Shown piece by piece: positions 7,999 through 15,765 of a stretch of DNA of 37,069 bases. The notes under the pieces were generated by a model. That model made no database searches, was not told the origin of the DNA, and saw only the letters and a list, made by a program, of their open reading frames with translations. Origin of the DNA: Zoogloeaceae bacterium (lineage in GTDB: Bacteria > Pseudomonadota > Gammaproteobacteria > Burkholderiales > Rhodocyclaceae); assembly GCA_031259605.1 (NCBI GenBank), contig JAIRLE010000029.1, forward strand, positions 1 to 37,069. The letters run 5' to 3'. How positions within the stretch are numbered: position 1 is the first letter of the stretch; every line of letters begins with the position of its first letter. The position numbers and the translations under genes were made by a program.

Positions 7999-10689
7999 CT
8001 AATTGCCGTTCGTATCGACAAAACTGCGGAGCCGATCGGAACGGGTGGGGTGGCGCAGTTTTCGCAGCGCCTTGGCTTCGATTTGCCGAATGCGTTCGCG
8101 GGTGACGTCGAACTGCTTGCCGACTTCTTCCAGCGTGTGGTCGTTGTTCATTTCAATGCCAAAACGCATACGCAGCACCTTGGCTTCCCGCTGTGTCAGG
8201 GTATCCAGTATTTCCGCCGTGACTTCCCGCAAGCTGGAATACATGGCGGCGTCGGCAGGCGCCAGGGTCGCGGTGTCCTCGATGAAGTCGCCCAGATGCG
8301 AATCGTCGTCGTCGCCAATCGGCGTTTCCATGGAGATCGGCTCCTTGGAGATTTTCATGATCTTGCGCACCTTGTCTTCCGGCATTTCCATCTTTTCCGC
8401 CAGTGTCGCCGGATCGGGTTCAAAGCCGGTTTCCTGCAAAATCTGGCGGTTGATGCGATTCATCTTGTTGATGGTCTCGATCATATGCACCGGAATGCGA
8501 ATGGTGCGCGCCTGATCCGCAATCGAGCGGGTGATGGCTTGCCGGATCCACCACGTCGCATAGGTGGAAAACTTGTAGCCGCGCCGATATTCGAATTTGT
8601 CGACGGCTTTCATCAGGCCGATGTTGCCTTCCTGAATCAGATCAAGGAATTGCAGGCCGCGATTGGTGTACTTCTTGGCGATGGAGATGACCAGTCGCAG
8701 GTTGGCTACGGTCATATCGCATTTGGCGCGCCTGGCCTTGGCCTCGCCGCTGCTCATTTGCTTGTAGATGCCCTTCAGCTCTTTCAGCGGCAGCCCCAGG
8801 CGATTTTGCAGGTCGATGAGTTTTTGTTGTTCCTCGCGGATATTGGGCGCATTACGTTTCAATATATCGGCATAATGTTTGGGCGCGTTGCTGATTTCCG
8901 TTTCCACCCATTCCAGACGAGTTTCGTTGCCGGGGAAGTTCTCCAGGAAACTGGGGCGCGGCATACGCACTTTGTCTACACAGATACGCTGAATGTTGCG
9001 CTCGGATTCACGCACACGCTCCACCATGCCGCGTACGCTGTTGCAAAAGCGTTCAATGACGCGGGAAGTGAAGCGGATGTTCAACAGTTCGTTGCTGATC
9101 TGCTGTTGCAGGGCAAGATAGTTTTTGTGCTGTGACCCCTTGCTGCTCAATACCTTGAGCATTTTGCCGTAATCGGCGCGGATGCGCTCGAAGTGCGCCA
9201 GCGCATCCGCTTTCAGTTGCGCCAGAGAGGCGGATGCGGCGCGGCTTTCGGCGTCTTCATCCGATTCTTCGTCTTCGTTTTCGTCCTTTTCTTCCTTGTC
9301 GCTGTCTTCGCTTACGGCTTCTTCCGTATCGTCTTCGCGCTGTTCCTTTTCCGGCGCGTCCGGATCGACCAGGCCATCGACCAGCTCATCGATGCGGATT
9401 TCGTCCCTTTTTACCTTGTCGACCATCTCCAGAATTTCGGCAATGGTGGTCGGGCAGGCGGAAATGGCCTGCACCATGTGTTTCAGGCCTTCTTCAATGC
9501 GTTTGGCGATCTCGATCTCGCCTTCGCGGGTGAGCAGTTCCACCACGCCCATTTCGCGCATGTACAGGCGCACCGGGTCGGTCGTGCGACCATATTCGGA
9601 CTCGACGGTGGAAAGCAGCACCCGCATGGGTTCGTCGTCTTCATCGTCGTCGTCGCCAGGCGCGGCGGCGGGCGCATCGGACAACAACAGGTCTTCATCG
9701 GCGGGCGCTTCGTCAAACACCTTGATGTTCATGTCGCTGAACATGGTGATGATGGATTCAATCTGCTCGGCATCCACCACGTCATCCGGCAGGTGGTCGC
9801 TGATTTCGGCGTGGGTCAGATAGCCGCGTTCCTTGCCCAGCTTGATCAGCTCTTTCAGGCGCAGCCTGCGCATTTCGACGTCTACTTCCGTTTGCGCGGT
9901 GCCATTGACCATATTCAGGATGCTTTCCGCCGCCTTGTCCTTTTTGCTGGATCGCGTCCTGAGCGCCCTGGCGGCCGCCGCCGCTTCTTTTGCCGCTTCT
10001 CTCGCGGCTTTGGCTTTTGCCCTGGCGGCTTCCCTCGCGGCTTTTTCCGCTTCCTTTGCCGCCACCTTCGCGGCTTTTTCCGCCGCCTTGGCGGCTTCCT
10101 TCGCGACCTTCGCCGTTTCCCTCGCGCTTTTCTCTGCGCGCGCTTTCTCTTTCTTGACGGCAGCATCGGCCTTTGCCTTTGTCGGCGCTTTTTCCACCTT
10201 GTCTTTCGCGGCGTTACGGGCGGGCTGGGGGGTTTTGTCTGGCGGCGCTATGGACGCGGCGTTGGTCGCCGCCTCCTTGTCCGCGGTCGTGGCGGTTATC
10301 CGCCTGGACGCAGGTTTGGCTGGCGTTTTGGGGGTTACCTTGCTTGCGGCCTTGGCGGGCGCGGATTTCTTCTCCGGCGCAGCTTTTCCCTTCCCTGACG
10401 CGGCAGTCCCGGCGGTTTGCGCAGGCGGCGCGACCGTCTTTGCCGCCGTCTTGTCCGTCGCGCGCGCGGAGGTTCCCGATGTTTTCCTGGTGACGGCGCG
10501 AGACGCGGATTTTACGGTCTCCGGCGCGAGCTTGCGAGCTACCCTGTCTGTCGCCGGTGGTTTTTTCGCGTCAGTTGGCGTTTTTGCCTTGCGTGGCGCG
10601 GTTTGCGCCGCCGTTTTTACAGATTTCCTGCGCGATGCGTTCTTCGCAGTTTCTATACCTTTGTTTTTGCTGCTCTTGTCTGTAACCAT
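7999..10689 (-). CDS. rpoD: RNA polymerase primary sigma factor RpoD, with long Lys/Ala-rich N-terminal extension
   Basis: Primary (housekeeping) sigma-70 factor. Region 1.1 is at about residues 256-335 (ELIKLGKERGYLTHAEISDHL). An acidic patch follows at 343-353, region 1.2 starts near 370, and a non-conserved region with a strongly acidic stretch covers about 445-482. Region 2 is at 650-730 (NRGLQFLDLIQEGNIGLMKA, ATWWIRQAI), region 3 at about 740-815, and region 4 with the -35 helix-turn-helix ends the protein (TLEEVGKQFDVTRERIRQIE). Residues 1-255 are an added basic tail of Lys, Ala, Pro and Thr, with a histone-H1-like heptad-like block at about 172-245. The protein is 896 residues; Neisseria RpoD is about 640, and many betaproteobacterial RpoDs carry shorter extensions. 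It follows dnaG in the macromolecular-synthesis operon but has its own likely promoter. Confidence 0.96.
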   Translation of the reverse strand: MVTDKSSKNKGIETAKNASRRKSVKTAAQTAPRKAKTPTDAKKPPATDRVARKLAPETVKSASRAVTRKTSGTSARATDKTAAKTVAPPAQTAGTAASGKGKAAPEKKSAPAKAASKVTPKTPAKPASRRITATTADKEAATNAASIAPPDKTPQPARNAAKDKVEKAPTKAKADAAVKKEKARAEKSARETAKVAKEAAKAAEKAAKVAAKEAEKAAREAARAKAKAAREAAKEAAAAARALRTRSSKKDKAAESILNMVNGTAQTEVDVEMRRLRLKELIKLGKERGYLTHAEISDHLPDDVVDAEQIESIITMFSDMNIKVFDEAPADEDLLLSDAPAAAPGDDDDEDDEPMRVLLSTVESEYGRTTDPVRLYMREMGVVELLTREGEIEIAKRIEEGLKHMVQAISACPTTIAEILEMVDKVKRDEIRIDELVDGLVDPDAPEKEQREDDTEEAVSEDSDKEEKDENEDEESDEDAESRAASASLAQLKADALAHFERIRADYGKMLKVLSSKGSQHKNYLALQQQISNELLNIRFTSRVIERFCNSVRGMVERVRESERNIQRICVDKVRMPRPSFLENFPGNETRLEWVETEISNAPKHYADILKRNAPNIREEQQKLIDLQNRLGLPLKELKGIYKQMSSGEAKARRAKCDMTVANLRLVISIAKKYTNRGLQFLDLIQEGNIGLMKAVDKFEYRRGYKFSTYATWWIRQAITRSIADQARTIRIPVHMIETINKMNRINRQILQETGFEPDPATLAEKMEMPEDKVRKIMKISKEPISMETPIGDDDDSHLGDFIEDTATLAPADAAMYSSLREVTAEILDTLTQREAKVLRMRFGIEMNNDHTLEEVGKQFDVTRERIRQIEAKALRKLRHPTRSDRLRSFVDTNGN

Positions 10690-10733
10690 GGACGCCTACT
10701 TTTCTGCTGGTAAAGAAGTCAGAGAAACCAACA

Positions 10734-10764
10734 ATTCTAGCACAAACTCAAAGAATTTTGACAA
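10734..10764 (-). promoter_or_regulatory. Probable rpoD promoter
   Basis: On the minus strand, TTGTCA (10759-10764), a 19-base spacer and TAGAAT (10734-10739), with TG one base before the -10 (extended -10). Transcription would start about 35-40 bases before the rpoD ATG. It lies in AT-rich sequence between the repeat element (10813-10979) and rpoD, and would allow sigma factor synthesis apart from rpsU-dnaG. The spacer is two bases longer than ideal; the TG motif may compensate. Confidence 0.5.
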
Positions 10765-10812
10765 ACCATTCCGCATTTTTGTTCTGCCGGAGAAAATGCG
10801 CTGAAAGCCGCG

Positions 10813-10979
10813 TCATCGTAAAACCAACTCCGGTTTGAAACCCCGCCCGTTGATAAGGCGCGAAGGTTGAGACCCCGGCCGCGGCCGGGGTTTCGACCGT
10901 AGCCATTCTTGAGAGGAGAGAAACCCCTTCCCAATGGAGTTGGACCGACAGCCCTGAAGGGCTGTCGCTGATTTTTGCT
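10813..10979. repeat. 167-base structured intergenic repeat, copy A (dnaG-rpoD gap)
   Basis: This copy aligns without gaps to 13721-13887, with 155 of 167 bases identical by my count. Internal structure: CCAACTCC (10824-10831) is complementary to GGAGTTGG (10936-10943). An 18-base perfect palindrome CCCCGGCCGCGGCCGGGG sits at 10873-10890. The hairpin CGACAGCCC-TGAA-GGGCTGTCG is at 10946-10967. A 9-base arm GAAACCCCG (10837-10845) is complementary to CGGGGTTTC (10886-10894) and competes with the palindrome. It lies in the 319-base gap between dnaG and rpoD; the rest of the gap holds the rpoD promoter and a short tandem repeat. It encodes no convincing protein. It may be a MITE- or BIME-like element or a structured RNA; the family is not recognised. 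Confidence 0.85.
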
Positions 10980-10990
10980 GGAGGAGGGAT

Positions 10991-11010
10991 CGGCACAATC
11001 CGGCACAATC
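10991..11010. repeat. Two perfect tandem copies of a 10-base unit
   Basis: CGGCACAATC occurs twice in a row (10991-11000 and 11001-11010). The second copy overlaps the dnaG stop codon (TGA on the minus strand at 11009-11011). This looks like a small slippage duplication; no function is evident. Confidence 0.7.
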
Positions 11011-12754
11011 ACGCGGAAGTTTTTTTACTGTTTCTGTGCGCCAGGGCGCGGAAGCGTTCTTTTTCTTCCTCACTCAAGCCCATCATGCCGAACTGTTGCG
11101 CCTGCGTTTGCAAATGTTCGAATTCCGTGTCCTGGGCGGCGGCTTCCAGGCGCGACACGGCGGCCTGAAATTCGTTCTCTACCGCTGCGTCTTCCAACTT
11201 CATGTCCATCCATTCGCCCGCCAGCGCGTCCAGTGCGCGTTCTTGCGCGTCGCCGCGCAACTGCTCGCGCAATTGGGCATAGCTGGGCGCGGGCGGCAAA
11301 TACGCCACGGCGCGGGCAATGGCCTCCAGCATTTGCCGCTCCGGGCTTGCGGGCAATTGCGCCAGCGGAATCCGCGCCGCCAGTTCTGGTTTTTGCAATA
11401 CCAGACGCAGCAAGGCGCGCGTGAGCGATGGCGCGTGACGCGCCGCTTTCGGCGGGGCGGGCGGCGCGTAGCCGCGAATGCCGCACAACCGTTCCACTTC
11501 GGTCTGCGAGAAACCGCTGGCCTCCGCCAGACGCTTGACCAGTTGCAGACGCAGCAGTGGCACGGGAATTCGCAGGAGCAGCGGCTTGGCTTCGGCAACC
11601 AGCCGCGCCTTGCCTTCCGAAGTGGTCAAATCGCAACGCGCGCTCAACTCGCGCAGCAGAAAATCAGAAAGCGGCACCGCCTGGGCGATCAGGCGGGTAA
11701 AGGCGTTCTTGCCCGCTTTGCGAATGAAACTGTCCGGATCTTCCGGCTCCGGCAAAAAGGCGAAGGCGATGATCTTGTTGTCGGCGAGCGCCTCCAGCGC
11801 GTTATCCAATGCTCTGGAAGCGGCCTTGCGTCCGGCGGCGTCGCCATCGAAACAGAAAACGACGCGATCCACCTGACGCAAGAGTTTTTGCACGTGTGTC
11901 GGCGTGGTGGCCGTGCCCAGCGTGGCGACCGCATTGCCGACATCATGTTGCGCCAGCGCCACCACATCCATGTAGCCTTCCACCACGATGGCGCAATTTT
12001 CTTCGCGCAGCGCCTGGCGCGCCTGCGGCAGTCCGAACAGTTCGCGCCCTTTTTCAAACAACGGCGTTTCCGGCGAATTCAGGTACTTGGGTTCGCCCTG
12101 ATCCAGGATGCGTCCGCCAAAACCGATAACCTCGCCTCTGGCGTTGATGATGGGAAACATGATGCGATCCCGGAAACGGTCGTGCCGCCGTCCGTTTTCG
12201 CTGTCGATGACCAGTCCCGTCGCCAGCATTTCCGGGGAAGCGTAATCGGCAAATACCGCCTGCAACGTCTGCCAGCCTTCCGGCGCGTAGCCCATGCCGA
12301 ATCTTGCTGCCACTTCGTCGCTCAGCCCCCGGTTTTTCAGGTAAGAAGCAGCGCGCTCGTTTTTTTCCAGGGCGGCCTTGTAGAACGCCTGCGCCTCACT
12401 CATGCGCTCGCTCAAGCGGCGCAGGCGGCTGCCGTGTTCGGCGTTGCCGCCTCGATGGCTTCGCTCTTCCGGAACCTGCATGCCCATCGAGGCCGCCAGT
12501 TCCTTGACCGCATCGACAAAACCCATGCCCTGGTATTCCATGAGAAAACCGATGGCCGTGCCATGCGCGCCGCATCCGAAGCAGTGATAAAACTGCTTGC
12601 TCGGACTGACGGTGAAGGAAGGCGTTTTTTCGTTGTGGAAAGGGCAGCAGGCCATGTAATTGGCCCCCGCCTTTTTCAGCGGCACGTATTTATCGATCAG
12701 GTCGACGATGTCGACTCGCGCCAGTACGTCCTGGATGAAGGATTCCGGGATCAT
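11009..12754 (-). CDS. dnaG: DNA primase DnaG
   Basis: Synthesises RNA primers at the replication fork in partnership with DnaB. The start at 12754 gives MIPESFIQDVLARVDIVDLI, the standard DnaG N-terminus; a longer in-frame reading upstream runs into yqeY and is not believable. The CHC2-type zinc site is present (CPFH with Cys37 and His40, then CFGC with Cys58 and Cys61). The catalytic core and Toprim domain follow, with the acidic motif in IVVEGYMDVVAL and the later DGDAAG motif. The C-terminal helicase-binding region is shorter in recognisable motifs but of normal extent. Length is 581 residues. It lies 10 bases after yqeY and is separated from rpoD by 319 bases containing repeat copy A. 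Confidence 0.96.
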   Translation of the reverse strand: MIPESFIQDVLARVDIVDLIDKYVPLKKAGANYMACCPFHNEKTPSFTVSPSKQFYHCFGCGAHGTAIGFLMEYQGMGFVDAVKELAASMGMQVPEERSHRGGNAEHGSRLRRLSERMSEAQAFYKAALEKNERAASYLKNRGLSDEVAARFGMGYAPEGWQTLQAVFADYASPEMLATGLVIDSENGRRHDRFRDRIMFPIINARGEVIGFGGRILDQGEPKYLNSPETPLFEKGRELFGLPQARQALREENCAIVVEGYMDVVALAQHDVGNAVATLGTATTPTHVQKLLRQVDRVVFCFDGDAAGRKAASRALDNALEALADNKIIAFAFLPEPEDPDSFIRKAGKNAFTRLIAQAVPLSDFLLRELSARCDLTTSEGKARLVAEAKPLLLRIPVPLLRLQLVKRLAEASGFSQTEVERLCGIRGYAPPAPPKAARHAPSLTRALLRLVLQKPELAARIPLAQLPASPERQMLEAIARAVAYLPPAPSYAQLREQLRGDAQERALDALAGEWMDMKLEDAAVENEFQAAVSRLEAAAQDTEFEHLQTQAQQFGMMGLSEEEKERFRALAHRNSKKTSA

Positions 12755-12764
12755 GCGCGCCGTA

Positions 12765-13208
12765 TCAGGCGAAACGCGCCTTGACCCGCCCCGACACCGT
12801 GCCCATGTCCGCCTTGCCGGAAAGCCGCAGCGTGAGAATGCCCATGACCTTGCCCATGTCGGCGGATGTCGTTGCGCCGGTTTCACGGAAGGCGGCGTCA
12901 ATGGCGGCGTCGACTTCCTCGACGCTCATTTTTTCGGGAAGATAGGCGCAAAGCACACTGATTTCCTGGCGTTCCTTGTCGGCCAGATCCGCGCGCCCCG
13001 CCGCCTCGAACTGAACCAGGCTTTCCTTGCCGCGCTTGACCATTTTTTCAACGACGGCAATGATGCCTTCGTCGTCAAGGTCGATGCGTCCATCGACTTC
13101 TTTTTGCCGGATGGCGGCTACCAGCAGACGGATCGCGCCCAGGCGCACCGTCTCGCCTGCCTTCAGGGCGGCTTTCATGTCTTCGTGGATGCTTGAGCGC
13201 AGACTCAT
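12765..13208 (-). CDS. yqeY: YqeY/GatB-like domain protein
   Basis: Small cytoplasmic protein of the YqeY family, related to the C-terminal tRNA-interacting domain of GatB; its exact role is unsettled. The opening MSLRSSIHEDMKAALKAGE, the LRLLVAAIRQKEVDGR-like segment and the end (MGKVMGILTLRLSGKADMGTVSGRV) are diagnostic. The 147 residues equal the family norm. It lies between rpsU and dnaG, a place where this family is commonly found in proteobacterial macromolecular-synthesis operons. The terminator after rpsU lies just upstream. Confidence 0.92.
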   Translation of the reverse strand: MSLRSSIHEDMKAALKAGETVRLGAIRLLVAAIRQKEVDGRIDLDDEGIIAVVEKMVKRGKESLVQFEAAGRADLADKERQEISVLCAYLPEKMSVEEVDAAIDAAFRETGATTSADMGKVMGILTLRLSGKADMGTVSGRVKARFA

Positions 13209-13246
13209 GTTTCATTCTCCCGGTGCGAAGGATTGGGTAACAACAC

Positions 13247-13274
13247 AAAAAGCCGCTGTCGAACGACGAGCGGC
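13247..13274 (-). terminator. Intrinsic terminator/attenuator after rpsU
   Basis: On the minus strand, GCCGCT (13269-13274) and AGCGGC (13252-13257) flank a loop containing GTCG-TT-CGAC that extends the stem. Five T residues follow (13247-13251). It lies between rpsU and yqeY-dnaG, where E. coli places terminator T1 of its rpsU-dnaG-rpoD operon. By analogy, partial read-through would set a high S21 to low primase ratio. Confidence 0.8.
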
Positions 13275-13309
13275 CTTGCAAAACGCCGAAAAAAAACCGG
13301 TACGGCGAA

Positions 13310-13522
13310 TCAGTACAATTTTGGCGGCAATGTCATGCTGCGCAGGCGCTTGTGATGGCGCTTGACGGCAGCGGCTGCCTTGCGTTTGCGCTCGGCGGTC
13401 GGTTTTTCATAAAACTCGCGGGCGCGCAGTTCGGTCAGCAAGCCGGTCTTTTCGACCGCGCGCTTGAAGCGGCGAATGGCAACCTCGAACGGCTCGTTTT
13501 CCTTGACGCGAATGCTTGGCAT
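13310..13522 (-). CDS. rpsU: 30S ribosomal protein S21
   Basis: Small basic 30S subunit protein that aids base pairing of mRNA leaders with 16S rRNA during initiation. The 70-residue product begins MPSIRVKENEPFEVAIRRFK and ends KLRSMTLPPKLY-like (KRLRSMTLPPKLY), standard for S21. The start at 13522 has a strong ribosome site (GGGGGTGA). It is the first gene of rpsU-yqeY-dnaG-rpoD-murI, has a hairpin in its leader and an intrinsic terminator after its stop. Confidence 0.97.
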   Translation of the reverse strand: MPSIRVKENEPFEVAIRRFKRAVEKTGLLTELRAREFYEKPTAERKRKAAAAVKRHHKRLRSMTLPPKLY

Positions 13523-13543
13523 CTAAAATCACCCCCTTTTGGT

Positions 13544-13562
13544 CAGGCAGCGTCCCTGCCTG
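13544..13562 (-). promoter_or_regulatory. Stem-loop in the rpsU leader
   Basis: A perfect 7-base inverted repeat, CAGGCAG (13556-13562 on the minus reading) and CTGCCTG (13544-13550), with a 5-base loop. It lies about 12 bases before the rpsU ribosome site and downstream of the promoter -10. Its position would suit autoregulation by S21 or mRNA stabilisation; this is inference. Confidence 0.45.
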
Positions 13563-13597
13563 GTTAATCGTTGCGTCCGACAAGACGAAAAGCAGCG

Positions 13598-13603
13598 ATT
13601 ATA
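13598..13603 (-). promoter_or_regulatory. rpsU operon promoter -10 box
   Basis: A perfect TATAAT on the minus strand, about 75 bases before the rpsU start. The -35 at 17-base spacing (TAGCGC, 13621-13626) is poor, so the promoter may depend on other contacts. No better candidate was seen in this gap. Confidence 0.5.
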
Positions 13604-13720
13604 ACGTCTTTTTTAATGCTGCGCTATTTATTGCATCCCTCCGCGTATGTGAACAACAAAGCACAGGAGCGGATATCTCCGTGGCCGCATACGTGGCAAT
13701 GCCACTTCGGTGCGCGATTT

Positions 13721-13887
13721 TCATCGTAAAACCAACTCCGGTTTGAAACCCCGCCCGTAAGAAAGGCGCGAAGGCTGAGACCCCGGCCGCGGCCGGGGTT
13801 TCGACCGTAGCCATTCTCGCGGGGAGGGAACCCCCTTGCCAATGGAGTTGGACCGACAGCCCTGAAGGGCTGTCGCTAATTTTTGCT
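13721..13887. repeat. 167-base structured intergenic repeat, copy B (rpsU-mraZ gap)
   Basis: Second copy of the element at 10813-10979, same orientation and same length. The conserved arms are CCAACTCC (13732-13739) with GGAGTTGG (13844-13851), the 18-base palindrome at 13781-13798, and the CGACAGCCC hairpin at 13854-13875. All 12 differences from copy A fall outside these arms. It occupies the middle of the 587-base gap between divergent rpsU and mraZ. The rest of that gap holds the rpsU promoter and leader (13523-13603), an unassigned stretch with small inverted repeats such as GTGGC-AAT-GCCAC (13604-13720), and AT-rich sequence leading to mraZ. Confidence 0.85.
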
Positions 13888-14020
13888 TGTTGCCATAATC
13901 TTGATAATCGACTTTAACTTCAATCTATCAAACATTGATTTTAAAGAAAAATATATTCCGATTCTGCATGCAAAATCGCGGCTAAGTCCTTGTCTTGATT
14001 CAAAAATTTGTAAAAAACGC

Positions 14021-14093
14021 TTGCATTGGGTTTGGGAGTGTTTTAAAGTGGAAAAATGTGTTGGAAAGTGGAGAAAAAGTTCACAAAAGTGGA
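14021..14093 (+). promoter_or_regulatory. mraZ promoter region with repeated GTGGA/TTGGG boxes
   Basis: A possible promoter is TTGCAT (14021-14026), 17 bases, TAAAGT (14044-14049). Within and after it are repeated G-rich pentamers: TTGGG near 14026 and 14032, GTGGA at 14048, TTGGA at 14061, GTGGA at 14068 and 14089. MraZ is known to bind direct repeats of short G-rich boxes upstream of its own gene, so these are candidate operators for autoregulation of the dcw cluster. Spacing is not perfectly regular. Confidence 0.45.
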
Positions 14094-14109
14094 TTTCGTT
14101 GTTATCGAT

Positions 14110-14543
14110 ATGTTTCAGGGAACCGCTACGCTCACGTTGGACGCCAAGGGACGCTTCGCCATTCCGGCATTGCACCGGGAGGCGCTTGCGCGGACGTGCG
14201 AGGAGGAATTGACCATCACGGCGCATCCGGATGGTTGTCTGTTGCTTTATCCGCGTTCCGTCTGGCAGCAGGTGCAGGAAAAGCTGATGCGTTCGACGAT
14301 TCAGGACGCGCAGCGCTTGAAGCGGATACTGAACGGCAACGCGCGTGATGACACGATGGATTCGGCGGGGCGTCTGCTCATTGCGCCGGAACTGCGCAAG
14401 CTTGCGCGGCTGGAAAAAAAGATTGTCATGGCAGGCATGGGCAAGCGTTTCGAACTCTGGGACGAGATGGCCTGGGAGCGGCAGAACGATTTGAGCATGG
14501 AGGTGAAATCCCTGATGCCGCCGGGTCTTGAGGATTTGTTGCA

Positions 14544-14547
<4 letters not shown>
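14110..14547 (+). CDS. mraZ: Transcriptional regulator MraZ
   Basis: DNA-binding protein with two AbrB/SpoVT-like swapped-hairpin domains, forming a ring-shaped oligomer that regulates the dcw operon. The start at 14110 gives MFQGTATLTLDAKGRFAIPA, the canonical N-terminus. An earlier in-frame ATG at 14056 would add an unsupported segment lying in the promoter box region. The second repeat shows MDSAGRLLIAPELRKLA and the end region KRFELWDEMAWE. Its 145 residues are normal. The next gene, rsmH, overlaps by ATGA. The ribosome site is weak. Confidence 0.95.
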
Positions 14548-15489
<942 letters not shown>

Positions 15490-15503
<14 letters not shown>

Positions 15504-15765
15504 CTGCTTCATTCTGCTCTTGTTGATACTGGCTTCCGCTCTGGGAACCGTGACCGCCCAGAACAAGGCGCGCAAGCTCTATCAGGCGCTGGAAGCGGAA
15601 CAGGAACACGCGCGGCAACTGGAAGTGGAATACAACCAGTTGCAACTGGAGCTGGCGACCTGGGCCGGTCACGCGCGTATCGAGCAGATTGCGCGCGGTC
15701 CGCAGCTCAAGATGGTGGCGCCGGTACTGAATTTTCCGGGCGCGGCGTCTGGGGGAGGGCATTGA
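15490..15765 (+). CDS. ftsL: Cell division protein FtsL
   Basis: Small bitopic divisome protein that, with FtsB and FtsQ, activates FtsW-FtsI. The product is 91 residues: a short cytoplasmic start, one membrane helix (about residues 5-24) and a periplasmic coiled coil (KARKLYQALEAEQEHARQLE). An Ala/Gly-rich end follows. I choose ATG at 15490 because GGGAGG lies five bases before it; an in-frame GTG at 15484 is part of that ribosome site. Sequence is poorly conserved in this family, so the call rests on topology and its place between rsmH and ftsI. Confidence 0.9.

Noticed and set aside
10748..11012. Small minus-strand reading frames of about 86-91 codons across repeat copy A, with similar ones across copy B (13599-13842)
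   Set aside because: They exist because both repeats are GC-rich and nearly identical. The frames run into unrelated flanks, lack clear ribosome sites and show no recognisable domain.
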